A stretch of 64,000 nucleotides of DNA. Origin: Desulfolinea sp050305405. GTDB taxonomy: Bacteria; Chloroflexota; Anaerolineae; Anaerolineales; Villigracilaceae. The position numbers and the translations under genes are program-made. Numbering within the stretch: position 1 is the first letter of the stretch; the number at the start of each line of letters is the position of its first letter. The DNA lies in assembly GCA_050305405.1 (NCBI GenBank), contig JBNLFG010000009.1, positions 140,330 through 204,329 on the forward strand, read 5' to 3'. Below the pieces are notes generated by a model. The model saw only the letters and a program-made list of their open reading frames with translations. It was not told the origin of the DNA and did not search any database. Positions 24,892 through 33,377 of this stretch are shown here, piece by piece.

Positions 24892-25737
24892 ATGACCATC
24901 AAACATATTTTTGTCGTCGGCGCCGGGACAATGGGAAACGGCATCGCGCAGACCGCTGCTGTTTCGGGATATACCGTCACATGCATGGACGTCCAGCCTG
25001 CTGCCCTTGAAAAGGCAAAAGCCACCATTGAAAAATCTACCGCCAAACTGCTCTCCAAAGAGCGGATTACGCCTGAACAGAAAGCTGCTGCCGATGCGAT
25101 CAACTACGTCAGCAACATGGACACGATCGGCAACGCAGATTTGGTTATTGAAGCGGCAACCGAAAATCCTGAACTGAAATTCAAGATATTCAAAGAGATG
25201 GATGAGAAAGCGCGTGAAGGCGTCATTTTGGCATCGAACACCTCTTCGATCAGCATCACCAAAATCGCCGCATCCACCTCCCGCCCCGACAAGGTGATCG
25301 GGATGCACTTCATGAACCCCGTCCCGTTGATGAAATTGGTTGAAGTGATCCGTGGCATCGCCACCAGTGACGAAGTGACAACTGAAATTCTCGACGTCTG
25401 CAAAGTGATGGGAAAAACGCCCGTCGAAGCGAACGACTCCCCGGGATTTATCTCTAATCGCATCCTGTGCCCGATGATTAACGAAGCGGTCTTCGCCTTA
25501 CAGGAAAACGTCGGCACGCCCGAAGCCATCGACGAAGTGATGAAGCTCGGCATGAATCACCCGATGGGCCCGCTCTTCCTCGCCGACCTGATCGGCTTAG
25601 ATGTGGTGCTCTTCGTGATGGAAGTCCTCCAACGCGACCTCGGTGAAGATAAATACCGCCCTGCATATCTGCTCCGCAAGATGGTCGATGCAGGCTATCT
25701 CGGACGCAAGACCGGGCGCGGGTTCTATCAATATTAA
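24892..25737 (+). CDS. hbd: 3-hydroxybutyryl-CoA dehydrogenase
   Basis: This 281-residue protein has the NAD-binding Rossmann motif VVGAGTMGNGIAQ, followed by SNTSSISIT, HFMNPVPLMKLVEV (catalytic His region) and the C-terminal domain GFISNRILCPMINEA with GRKTGRGFYQY at the end. It interconverts acetoacetyl-CoA and 3-hydroxybutyryl-CoA with the thiolase next door. AGGAGAAAAATG fixes the start. Confidence 0.93.
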   Translation: MTIKHIFVVGAGTMGNGIAQTAAVSGYTVTCMDVQPAALEKAKATIEKSTAKLLSKERITPEQKAAADAINYVSNMDTIGNADLVIEAATENPELKFKIFKEMDEKAREGVILASNTSSISITKIAASTSRPDKVIGMHFMNPVPLMKLVEVIRGIATSDEVTTEILDVCKVMGKTPVEANDSPGFISNRILCPMINEAVFALQENVGTPEAIDEVMKLGMNHPMGPLFLADLIGLDVVLFVMEVLQRDLGEDKYRPAYLLRKMVDAGYLGRKTGRGFYQY

Positions 25738-25743
25738 AGAAAA

Positions 25744-25843
25744 ATAGAACGCGGATAACGCAGATTTTGCGAATTTTCGCGGATAAAACCAAAAGGTTGG
25801 AATCCGCGAAAATCCGCTTGATCCGTGAAAATCCGCGTTCTAT
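25744..25843. repeat. Nested inverted repeat (ATAGAACGCGGAT ... ATCCGCGTTCTAT)
   Basis: Perfect 13-nt outer arms at 25744-25756 and 25831-25843 enclose a second pair (ATTTTCGCGGAT and ATCCGCGAAAAT). The whole may fold into one long hairpin between the convergent hbd and metF genes. It is probably a dispersed element that can also act as a terminator. Confidence 0.75.
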
Positions 25844-25882
25844 GCTTTTAAGGACTAATCGCTGAAAGCTGACAGCTAATAG

Positions 25883-26770
25883 CTACCTCGGTTTATCTTC
25901 CGGATGAATCCCTAACGCATCATAAATCTTCAAAGTCGGGCGTGATTTATTTAACGTATAAAAATGGATACCCTTCACGCCGCGATCAAAGAGTTCGAAA
26001 ACCTGCTGGGTCGCCCATTGGACGCCGACCTTTGAAACGCCCTCATCATCGTGGGCGCGGGAAATGGCACGCTGCAACTTGGCAGGAATGCGCGACCCCA
26101 ACGACAGTTCCGAGATTCGATACATACCGCTCACCGACGTGATCGGCATAATACCGGGAATAACCGGAACGGTGATGCCCGCTATGCCACAGCGCTCGCG
26201 ATAATCGTAATAGTCACTATTCTGGAAGAAAAGCTGCGTGCAGATATAGTCCACACCAGCATCGACCTTTTCCTTCAGATAATCCATTTCCTTGAGCCGA
26301 TTGGGGGTTTCGGGATGTCCTTCAGGGAACCCTGCCACGCCCACGCCCATCTGCGGAAATTCCTTTTTCACAAAGCGCACCAAATCGACGGCATGTTTGA
26401 AGCCATCTTCAGGTTGGAAGAAACCCGGTGAGCCTTTCGGCGGATCACCACGTAATGCCATGATGTTTTCGATCCCGGCTTCGGAGTAACGCTGTAAGAT
26501 CTCGCCGATCTCATCGCGCGTGGCGCCGATGGTCGTCAGGTGTGCAACGACAGTCAGGTTGGTTTCCTTGCGCAAACGCACAACAAGATCATGGGTCAGG
26601 TCACGGGTTGAGCCGCCAGCACCATACGTGACACTGACGTAGGCAGGCTGAATCGGCACCAACTCTGCAATGGATTGAAAAAGCGTTTCGGATGCTTTCT
26701 CCGTTTTTGGCGGAAAAAACTCAAAGCTAAAATGGACGCCCGGTTTCGAAAAAACTTCGGAAATATGCAT
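25883..26770 (-). CDS. metF: Methylenetetrahydrofolate reductase
   Basis: This 295-residue MTHFR TIM-barrel protein contains FSFEFFPPKTEKA at the N-terminus, ALRGDPPKGS, VGVAGFPEGHPE, DAGVDYICTQLFF and FYTLNKS at the end. It reduces 5,10-methylene-THF to 5-methyl-THF with FAD. The 85-bp gap to the divergent lipoprotein gene contains ATTATAAT on both strands, a likely pair of -10 boxes. Confidence 0.95.
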   Translation of the reverse strand: MHISEVFSKPGVHFSFEFFPPKTEKASETLFQSIAELVPIQPAYVSVTYGAGGSTRDLTHDLVVRLRKETNLTVVAHLTTIGATRDEIGEILQRYSEAGIENIMALRGDPPKGSPGFFQPEDGFKHAVDLVRFVKKEFPQMGVGVAGFPEGHPETPNRLKEMDYLKEKVDAGVDYICTQLFFQNSDYYDYRERCGIAGITVPVIPGIMPITSVSGMYRISELSLGSRIPAKLQRAISRAHDDEGVSKVGVQWATQQVFELFDRGVKGIHFYTLNKSRPTLKIYDALGIHPEDKPR

Positions 26771-26855
26771 AGAATTACCTCATACAGCTAAAAGAATGTT
26801 GCCATTATAATACGGCATCGCAAATGCGTATTTCGTATTGCGGAATAAGGGTTTT

Positions 26856-28331
26856 ATGGCAAAGAAAAAATCTTTTCTCATTCTCTTCGTAATTATCTTG
26901 CTGACAGCCTGTACGCCTGTCACACCTATCCAAACACAAACAGCGACAATGGCAACCTTCACCCCAAGCACGACATCAACCCCATCGCATACACCCACAC
27001 GCACCATCACCCCCTTGCCGACCATCCCAACCGCCACGCCGACCTTCGATGTTTCGAGCATCGTCACGGTCACGCCTGCGCCGGTGGAACAATGTCCCGA
27101 AGAAAAGCCCATTTTAGATGAAGATTTAAGCTCATTAAACTTTCGCTATTCAAGCGACCCTGATTCATTTGATGCAATAAAGGAAAATAGGGATAATGCA
27201 GAAAATAATATACTAAATTTCTTGAACACATATGGAGCCTCTCACATTATTGAATACGCTGAAGAAGAAAATTACTTTAATTACATTTACCGAGACCTAA
27301 CTAATGACGGTATTCCTGAATTAGCTATAGGAGCAACTTCATTTTACATATTTGGATGCAGAGACGGATTCTTCGAGACCTTGCTAATTCTTCCTCCAGA
27401 TGGATACTTATCGCCGCCATCGATCATTGAAGTTAATGATTACAACAAAAACGGTATTGATGAATTCGTTGTATTATTGGGCACCCTGTCACAAGGTGGG
27501 CGTATCTATCTCATACATGAGTGGGACAAAAATAAATTTATCAGCCTTTTAGAACCCGATGATCCCGAATACCCATATTCTGGAATCATTTATCTTCAAA
27601 TAACTGGAGATTTCCATTTTGAAGACATTGATAACGATGGTGTCTATGAACTAATTACCAATAGCGGCATCCCAGTTTGGTCAACATACCCCGACTTCTT
27701 ACCTTGGAGAAACGAAAAAACCTATTACAAATGGAATGGAGCATTCTATGTGCCCGCTTGGAGAGAGTATTACATCCCTGATGTTGATTTTGTAACCATT
27801 CAAGAGTTTCGCTTTCAAAGCATACAAGATGGCGACTTGGCAACTTTACAAGGTGAATATGCTAAGGCATTGGATTTTTATCAACGCGCTATTTTTGACA
27901 GCTCTCTGTCAGGATATTCACTCGAGATAAGAAACAATCTTCAAGAAAATTGGGATGCACATTTTGTCAACGATCCTACCCCAACACCCTACCCCAATGA
28001 CCCCAGCGAATATCCAAAACTTGCCTCCTACGCCTACTACCGGATTATGCTTCTTCACGTTGTTCAAGGCAATCTAGCAGAAGCAGAAAACGTCTACAAT
28101 ACTTTACAGAAAGAATTTTCTCACGATCAATATGGCGCTCCCTACGCAGAGATGGCAAGAGACTTTTGGCAAGCATATCAGCAAAACCAAAACATGACCG
28201 ATGCCTGCGGCGCAGCAATCACCTACGCCGCAATACACCCTGAAATACTCATTCCGCTGGGAAGCGATTATCATGGTTGGCAAAGTCACACCTATGAACC
28301 CGCAGATATCTGCCCATTTCGCGAAGAGTAA
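26856..28331 (+). CDS. Lipoprotein with FG-GAP-like and TPR-like parts
   Basis: The protein has 491 residues, lipobox VIILLTAC, and a Thr/Pro linker (STPSHTPTRTITPLPTIP). The middle has two calcium-loop-like repeats (YRDLTNDGIPELAIG and DIDNDGVYEL), as in FG-GAP/VCBS proteins. The C-terminal part (about 330-470) is helical with TPR-like spacing (LQGEYAKALDFYQRAIF; NLAEAENVYNTLQKEF). It would be anchored outside the membrane. Function unknown. The coding DNA from about 27100 is noticeably AT-richer than its neighbours. Confidence 0.75.
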   Translation: MAKKKSFLILFVIILLTACTPVTPIQTQTATMATFTPSTTSTPSHTPTRTITPLPTIPTATPTFDVSSIVTVTPAPVEQCPEEKPILDEDLSSLNFRYSSDPDSFDAIKENRDNAENNILNFLNTYGASHIIEYAEEENYFNYIYRDLTNDGIPELAIGATSFYIFGCRDGFFETLLILPPDGYLSPPSIIEVNDYNKNGIDEFVVLLGTLSQGGRIYLIHEWDKNKFISLLEPDDPEYPYSGIIYLQITGDFHFEDIDNDGVYELITNSGIPVWSTYPDFLPWRNEKTYYKWNGAFYVPAWREYYIPDVDFVTIQEFRFQSIQDGDLATLQGEYAKALDFYQRAIFDSSLSGYSLEIRNNLQENWDAHFVNDPTPTPYPNDPSEYPKLASYAYYRIMLLHVVQGNLAEAENVYNTLQKEFSHDQYGAPYAEMARDFWQAYQQNQNMTDACGAAITYAAIHPEILIPLGSDYHGWQSHTYEPADICPFREE

Positions 28332-28354
28332 CAAATGAAATAATTTAAAAATCT

Positions 28355-28489
28355 CAGCCCCTGAGCGGAGCGAACGACCTGTGCCCCGACAGGGGGATAG
28401 TGAGCGCAGTCGAAGGGCGATTTTTCAGAAACGCCGTCCTTCGACTACGCATCTCGTTTCCACTCGATGCTCCGCTCAGGAACTGGATT
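28355..28489. repeat. MITE-like palindromic intergenic repeat, copy C
   Basis: The ends AGCCCCTGAGCGGAGCGAAC and GCTCCGCTCAGGAACTGG match copies A and B. The interior has GCAGTCGAAGGGCG and CGCCGTCCTTCGACTACGC. It also carries GTGCCCCGACAGGGG, a string seen again at about 30709 in another gap. It lies 37 bp upstream of the GMC oxidoreductase start. Confidence 0.8.
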
Positions 28490-28525
28490 ACTGCGAGATA
28501 CACATTACATAACAAAGGACTCTCC

Positions 28526-30130
28526 ATGCCCAAAACATATGACTACGTCATCATCGGTTCCGGTTTTGGCGGCTCGGTCTCTGCCATGCGCCTGACCGAA
28601 AAAGGCTACTCCGTGCTCATCATCGAGCGCGGCAAACGCTTCCGCGACGCCGACTTCCCCAAATCCAATTGGAACCTGCCCAAATATCTCTGGCTACCCA
28701 AGCTGCGTCTCTTCGGCTTCTTCGAGATGACCTTCATGAACGGTCTGCTCGCCCTGCACGGCAGTGGCGTCGGCGGCGGCAGCCTGACCTACGGCAACGT
28801 CCTGATGGAGCCGAGCGACGAGCTTTTCAAGGGCTGGAAATCCGCCGACTGGAAACCCATCCTTGCCCCGCACTACACCACCGCCAAACGCATGTTGGGC
28901 GTAACGCGCAACCCCAAACTCTGGCCTGCCGACAACGTCCTCAAGCAGATCGCGGGCGAGTTGGGCTACGGCGAATCCTTCCACGCCACCGATGTCGGCG
29001 TTTTCTTTGGCGCCCCCGACAAGGAGGGCGAAACCGTCCCCGATCCCTTCTTTGACGGCGCTGGCCCCGAGCGGGCTGGCTGCATCCACTGCGGCGGTTG
29101 TATGGTCGGATGCCGCCATAACGCCAAAAATATGCTCACGAAGAATTATCTCTATTTCGCCGAGAAAAATGGAGCAGAAGTTCTGGCAGAAACCAAAGTT
29201 GTGGATATAAAACCGGAAACGGACGTGAAATCAACTGGCTCCCGTTATCGGATTCTGTACCGGTCCTCGACCAGGCTCGTTAAAGGGAAACCAGCCGAAG
29301 TCCAGGCGCGCAACGTGATCGTCGCTGCTGGCGCGCTCGGCAGCATGGAACTCCTGTTCAAATGCCGCGACGAGACCCGATCCCTCCCCAACATCTCCCA
29401 ACGTTTGGGTGACCAGGTGCGCACCAACTCTGAGAATATTATGGGGGTCGCGATGCGCAAAAATGACGTGAATTACTCGGAGGGAATTGCGATCACGTCG
29501 ATCTTTCAGGCGGACGAGGTGACGCGCATCGAGCCGGTCAAATACTCGGAAGGGGCATCCTTTATCCGTGTGCTGACCGCGCCTTTTGTGGAAGGCGATC
29601 ATCCGATCTGGCTGCGTTTTGTGAAGATGGCGGGCAGGGTTTTGCGGCACCCGATTGATTTTATCTACGAGAAATTCCTTGCCAATTGGTCACGCGTGAC
29701 GACGATCTTTTTGGTGATGCAAACCGAAGATAATCTGACGCGTGTACGCCGCGGGCGTAATTTCTTTACGCTCTTTTTGAAAGGGCTGGTCTTGAAACCG
29801 GGCAAGGATGCACCCATCCCAAAGCAAATTCCCGTCGGGAACGAAGTCGTCAAAACCTACGCCGAGCGCATGAACGGCATCCCGCAGGCAGCTTTTACGG
29901 ATGGTCTGTTCAACTTCCCGACCACAGCGCATTTTATGGGCGGCGTGCCGATGGGAGCAGACGAAAACGAAGGCGTGGTCGGCTTGAACTGCGAGATGCA
30001 CAACTACCCCGGCATCTTCGTCGTGGATGGCTCGATCATGCCCGGCAACCCCGGCGTGAACCCGAGTTTGACGATCACGGCACTGGCGGAGTATGCGATG
30101 AGTTTGGTGGCAGAACGTTCGAAGGTTTAA
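28526..30130 (+). CDS. GMC-family FAD oxidoreductase (cholesterol-oxidase-like)
   Basis: The protein has 534 residues. The dinucleotide fold is DYVIIGSGFGGSVSAMRL; GSGVGGGSLTYGNVL, the Cys-rich CIHCGGCMVGCRHNAK, VIVAAGALGSMELL and the C-terminal FVVDGSIMPGNPGVNPSLTI (in part) follow. Members oxidise alcohol groups of sterols or related substrates with FAD. The substrate is unknown. The start is set by AAAGGA before ATG 28526; the upstream in-frame stretch lies in repeat C. Confidence 0.88.
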   Translation: MPKTYDYVIIGSGFGGSVSAMRLTEKGYSVLIIERGKRFRDADFPKSNWNLPKYLWLPKLRLFGFFEMTFMNGLLALHGSGVGGGSLTYGNVLMEPSDELFKGWKSADWKPILAPHYTTAKRMLGVTRNPKLWPADNVLKQIAGELGYGESFHATDVGVFFGAPDKEGETVPDPFFDGAGPERAGCIHCGGCMVGCRHNAKNMLTKNYLYFAEKNGAEVLAETKVVDIKPETDVKSTGSRYRILYRSSTRLVKGKPAEVQARNVIVAAGALGSMELLFKCRDETRSLPNISQRLGDQVRTNSENIMGVAMRKNDVNYSEGIAITSIFQADEVTRIEPVKYSEGASFIRVLTAPFVEGDHPIWLRFVKMAGRVLRHPIDFIYEKFLANWSRVTTIFLVMQTEDNLTRVRRGRNFFTLFLKGLVLKPGKDAPIPKQIPVGNEVVKTYAERMNGIPQAAFTDGLFNFPTTAHFMGGVPMGADENEGVVGLNCEMHNYPGIFVVDGSIMPGNPGVNPSLTITALAEYAMSLVAERSKV

Positions 30131-30157
30131 AGGTTGGAAGGTTAGCAGGTTTTTCGT

Positions 30158-30631
30158 ATGTCCATAAAAAGATTGCTTTTGGTTTTCTTGGCAACTCAAT
30201 TATTGCTTTTTGGCTGTCAAGCAACGCCCCCAGCACCGATTGAATTTGACGAACAAAACCTAAATCACCAAATTGTTCTAAAACTCATATCACCACAAAA
30301 CAGTTACAAAACCCGCGACACATTATTCATAAACTTCACGCTACATACACAAAACACGATCATTTTCCCCAACAATTACAACCTGCGTTTATTTCTGAAT
30401 GAGAACGGTATGTGGAAAGAAATTGATGAAACACCACGCATTCGACTTCCTGAAGGAGATTTTGTTTTTGAGTCATTAACTGCTCACCAACTTCCTGGGT
30501 TTTATGTAAAGCCTGTCTTGACTGATTATGACAAAAAACAAATAATACGCATTTATATTTCAGGGGAAATGGATGATGGCGCGAGTACAACAACAGTCGC
30601 ATCATTTATTGATGTTACACTCCGCCCTTAG
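30158..30631 (+). CDS. Small lipoprotein of unknown function
   Basis: The protein has 157 residues with signal LLLVFLATQLLLFGC (lipobox) and a single predicted beta-rich domain (LISPQNSYKTRDTLFINFTL, VFESLTAHQLPGFYVKP). It resembles an intracellular-proteinase-inhibitor-like beta sandwich only loosely. It is AT-rich compared with the upstream oxidoreductase. No partner is evident. Confidence 0.65.
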   Translation: MSIKRLLLVFLATQLLLFGCQATPPAPIEFDEQNLNHQIVLKLISPQNSYKTRDTLFINFTLHTQNTIIFPNNYNLRLFLNENGMWKEIDETPRIRLPEGDFVFESLTAHQLPGFYVKPVLTDYDKKQIIRIYISGEMDDGASTTTVASFIDVTLRP

Positions 30632-30865
30632 ATATACAGAAATGCAACAAACTTCATAGAAGAAAAGAGAAACTAGCATGAATCTGCGAAGCAGCTTTAT
30701 CGCCGACGTGTGCCCCGACAGGGGTAAGCAGTCTTCGAAGAAGATGAGATTGTGTCGCTCTGTTCGCACGAGTGCTCGCCAGAGTAAATTCATCCAAAAA
30801 GGGAAGGCTAGAATGGTAAAATCAGAGCCATCATTCAATATGACAAGGATGAAAAGGAGAGGAAA

Positions 30866-31327
30866 ATGAAGCAACCAATAATCCCTGAAAACAGCCATCA
30901 AGACATGTACGATGACTCTAACTTGGTCATGGGCTTACTCGCGGGTAGTGTAGCCATGTTGATCAGTGCAGCTATCTGGGGTGCCATTACTTACTTCACA
31001 AAATACCAAATTAGCTGGATGGCGATAGGCGTAGGATTCTTTGTTGGCTTTACCATCAGCAAGTTTGGCAAAGGCCAAAGCATAGTATTTGCGGTCAGTG
31101 GTGCCATTCTATCCTTATTAGGCTGCGCGTTGGGAAATTTATTTTTCTACAGTGGCATCCTTGCAACTGAATGGTCAGCATCCTATTTCGAAGTGCTGTT
31201 CGCGCTTCTTTCAAAACCCAATGCTATCATTGAGATATTCAAGCTAGGCTTCGAGTTTACGGATATACTCTTTTACGGAGTAGCAGCCTACGTAGGGTAT
31301 AAATCAGCGACCGCTAATCTTAAGTAG
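30866..31327 (+). CDS. Small membrane protein, unknown
   Basis: The protein has 153 residues. Four hydrophobic segments are visible: about 19-40 (VMGLLAGSVAMLISAAIWGA), 50-65, 70-100 and 127-148. AAAAGGAGAGG is a strong ribosome site. I do not recognise the family. The 30632-30865 gap before it holds the GTGCCCCGACAGGGG string shared with repeat C and nothing else I can support. Confidence 0.65.
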   Translation: MKQPIIPENSHQDMYDDSNLVMGLLAGSVAMLISAAIWGAITYFTKYQISWMAIGVGFFVGFTISKFGKGQSIVFAVSGAILSLLGCALGNLFFYSGILATEWSASYFEVLFALLSKPNAIIEIFKLGFEFTDILFYGVAAYVGYKSATANLK

Positions 31328-31362
31328 CAACCCACGATCAACATTTAAATAAAGCAATGACC

Positions 31363-31397
31363 AATTGGCGGGCAAAATAAAATTATGCCCGCCAGTT
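31363..31397 (+). terminator. Hairpin terminator-like inverted repeat
   Basis: AATTGGCGGGCA and TGCCCGCCAGTT form a stem over an AT-rich loop, followed by GATTTAAA. The T tract is weak. Confidence 0.5.
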
Positions 31398-31434
31398 GAT
31401 TTAAAAATATCATCTTAAAGGATATGAGAAATCC

Positions 31435-32319
31435 ATGAAAGAAAAAAGAAAAATTATCCTTGTCTTTTTCATGTTATTAGCAGCGCTTCTCCTTGGGCTG
31501 CGGCTTGGCTCGCGCCCAGCACCGAAGCATCCCTTCTTTGCGCAATTTGACCAGTATCCACTCGTCATCGCGCATCAGGGCGGCAACCGGATCGGCCCCG
31601 ACGAAACTCTCCACACCTACGAAAAAGCCGTTGGGCTTGGTGTCGATATTCTCGAAGGCGATCTGCACATCACAGCCGATGGCGTACTCGTTCTAATGCA
31701 CGACGAAACCGTTGACCGCACCACGAACGGCAGTGGTCTTATAGAGGAGATGACCCTCGCCGAACTCAAGCAGCTTGATGCCGCCTACCGCTGGACACCC
31801 GACGACGGCACTACCTATCCTTACCGTGGGCAAGGCATCATTGTGCCCACCCTCGAAGAACTTTTCGACACCTTTCCCGGCTTCCCCGTCAATCTCGAGA
31901 TCAAGAAAACCGAGCGCTCCATCGCCCAGCCGCTTTGCGACCTGCTGCGGGCATACGATATGCAGGAGAAGGCGCTGATCGCCTCCTTCCACGATGAGCG
32001 GATGGCGGAGTTCCGTGACATTTGCCCCGAAGTAGCGACATCCGGCAGTAAAGGCGAGGTGACGAAGTTTGTCATCCTGAATTATGCCTTCCTCGGTGGA
32101 TTCTACGCCCCGAACGAGTATGCGCTCCAGGTCCCGGAACGTGATTCCGGTATCTTGATCGTGCGCCCGGGGTTCATATCCGGCGCTAAACGCCGCAATA
32201 TGCAAGTCCACGTGTGGACGCCGAATACCGCCGAGGAACTACAGCACTTCATCGACATCGGTGTGGATGGCATCATCACCGACCGCCCTGACCTTTTGAT
32301 GGAATTGCTGGGGCGCTAG
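31435..32319 (+). CDS. Glycerophosphodiester phosphodiesterase family protein, membrane-anchored
   Basis: This 294-residue protein has an N-terminal membrane segment (about 6-22). The GDPD barrel starts at VIAHQGGNRIGPDET (catalytic His); ILEGDLHITADGVLVLMHDE supplies the metal site and the second His, and NLEIKK follows. The end is VWTPNTAEELQHFIDIGVDG. It would hydrolyse glycerophosphodiesters outside the membrane. Two hairpins follow the stop. Confidence 0.9.
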   Translation: MKEKRKIILVFFMLLAALLLGLRLGSRPAPKHPFFAQFDQYPLVIAHQGGNRIGPDETLHTYEKAVGLGVDILEGDLHITADGVLVLMHDETVDRTTNGSGLIEEMTLAELKQLDAAYRWTPDDGTTYPYRGQGIIVPTLEELFDTFPGFPVNLEIKKTERSIAQPLCDLLRAYDMQEKALIASFHDERMAEFRDICPEVATSGSKGEVTKFVILNYAFLGGFYAPNEYALQVPERDSGILIVRPGFISGAKRRNMQVHVWTPNTAEELQHFIDIGVDGIITDRPDLLMELLGR

Positions 32320-32340
32320 AAAGTTGCTACCATTAAAGCG

Positions 32341-32377
32341 AAAGTGGATGCCGTAATAATGGCATCCACTTTTTTAT
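32341..32377 (+). terminator. Rho-independent terminator
   Basis: AAAGTGGATGCC and GGCATCCACTTTTTT pair around GTAATAAT and end in a T run. It terminates the GDPD gene. Confidence 0.88.
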
Positions 32378-32385
32378 TAGTACGA

Positions 32386-32419
32386 GATACCGAGTGTTTT
32401 CACAACACTCGGTGTCTTT
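32386..32419 (+). terminator. Second hairpin in tandem
   Basis: GATACCGAGTGTT and AACACTCGGTGTC pair, followed by TTTTTAG. It lies immediately after the first terminator and at the 3' end of the convergent MerR gene. Confidence 0.7.
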
Positions 32420-33163
32420 TTAGCTTTGATTTTCTACATAGATCGACACGGCTTCGCGCATGAAGTCGGCGAGATCGGGATGCATGGCGTCGAAATTCTT
32501 CTTAAAGTCAGGGCTTTGGCCGTACATCGTGGCGAGGCCGAGCAACTGGTCGAGGTTCGGTGTCCAGAAGTAGTCCATGTGCGTGCGCCAGCGCTCCACA
32601 CAGGCTTGTGCTTCGGGGGAATCCGCGCCTTTGGGCATGGCGGCGATCATATCCACGTAAACTTGATTGCCTTCATCGAGAATGGCTTGCTTTTTCTCCG
32701 CAGAGTAGTTCTTCCACTTGCGGTTGGATTCGCGCACGGTTTCAGGATCATATTGTTCTTCTGCCTGTTTGGCGTATTCTTCCTGTTGTTCTTCGCTAAA
32801 TGCTTGAAAGAGGGCTTTTTTGCTCATCTCTTTTTCTCCTTTTAGATGTTGAATGGTATCTTCCACCGTTTTGATCAGGCGCTCGGTGCGGGCGAGTCTT
32901 GCCCAAAGGGCATCCCAATGGCTTTCGAGCGCGGAAACCTGCTCAAAGGCGGGCGAATCGAGCAGGTCCTTAATATCCTTGAGCTTGAAATCCAACTCGC
33001 GATAGAAGAGGATCTGCTGCAGGCGCATCAACGCGGCTTCGTCGTATTGACGGTAGCCGTTCTGCGCGATGCGGGCCGGGCTGAGCAGCCCGATCTGATC
33101 GTAGTAGTGCAGCGTGCGCACGCTGACTCCGGCGAGGGTGGAAAGTTCTTTTACGGTGTACAT
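32420..33163 (-). CDS. MerR-family regulator with TipAS-type domain
   Basis: This 247-residue protein has an N-terminal winged helix (MYTVKELSTLAGVSVRTLHYYD, shown in part) and a coiled dimer helix to about 115. A C-terminal TipAS antibiotic-recognition-like domain (about 120-245) contains RWRTHMDYFWTPNLDQLLGL. TipAL proteins bind hydrophobic peptides or drugs and activate export genes. Start 33163 is chosen because the extension upstream lacks homology to MerR. Confidence 0.9.
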   Translation of the reverse strand: MYTVKELSTLAGVSVRTLHYYDQIGLLSPARIAQNGYRQYDEAALMRLQQILFYRELDFKLKDIKDLLDSPAFEQVSALESHWDALWARLARTERLIKTVEDTIQHLKGEKEMSKKALFQAFSEEQQEEYAKQAEEQYDPETVRESNRKWKNYSAEKKQAILDEGNQVYVDMIAAMPKGADSPEAQACVERWRTHMDYFWTPNLDQLLGLATMYGQSPDFKKNFDAMHPDLADFMREAVSIYVENQS

Positions 33164-33313
33164 TTTTTCAAGTCTCAGGTTGCAAGTTGCAGGTTTTTCG
33201 TACGATGGGGGTATCATAAACTATGACGTTGCGTTAATGTCAAGAAGGCTGCGATGAGTTTTTGGCGAATATCTTTTCCTTCGGGGGCGGGGCTGTGCTT
33301 CTTTCAGCAATTA

Positions 33314-33349
33314 GAAAAAAACTGTGAAGGTATGCTTCACAGTTTTTTC
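33314..33349. terminator. Bidirectional hairpin terminator
   Basis: GAAAAAAACTGTGAAG and CTTCACAGTTTTTTC form a perfect stem. It is placed just downstream of the minus-strand LuxR gene. The rest of the 33164-33377 gap is empty. Confidence 0.85.
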
Positions 33350-33377
33350 TTTAGCGCCTGATAAAAATAGGTTTTGC

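Noticed and set aside
24039..25103. 354-residue minus-strand frame opposite the thiolase and hbd genes
   Set aside because: Long antisense frame caused by codon bias; no recognisable motif, while the plus strand carries two intact enzymes.
28400..28525. In-frame extension of the GMC oxidoreductase
   Set aside because: It is translated from the palindromic repeat; the Rossmann motif starts right after ATG 28526.
30678..30869. 63-residue plus-strand frame before the small membrane protein
   Set aside because: Composition is random-like and it covers a repeat fragment; no ribosome site.
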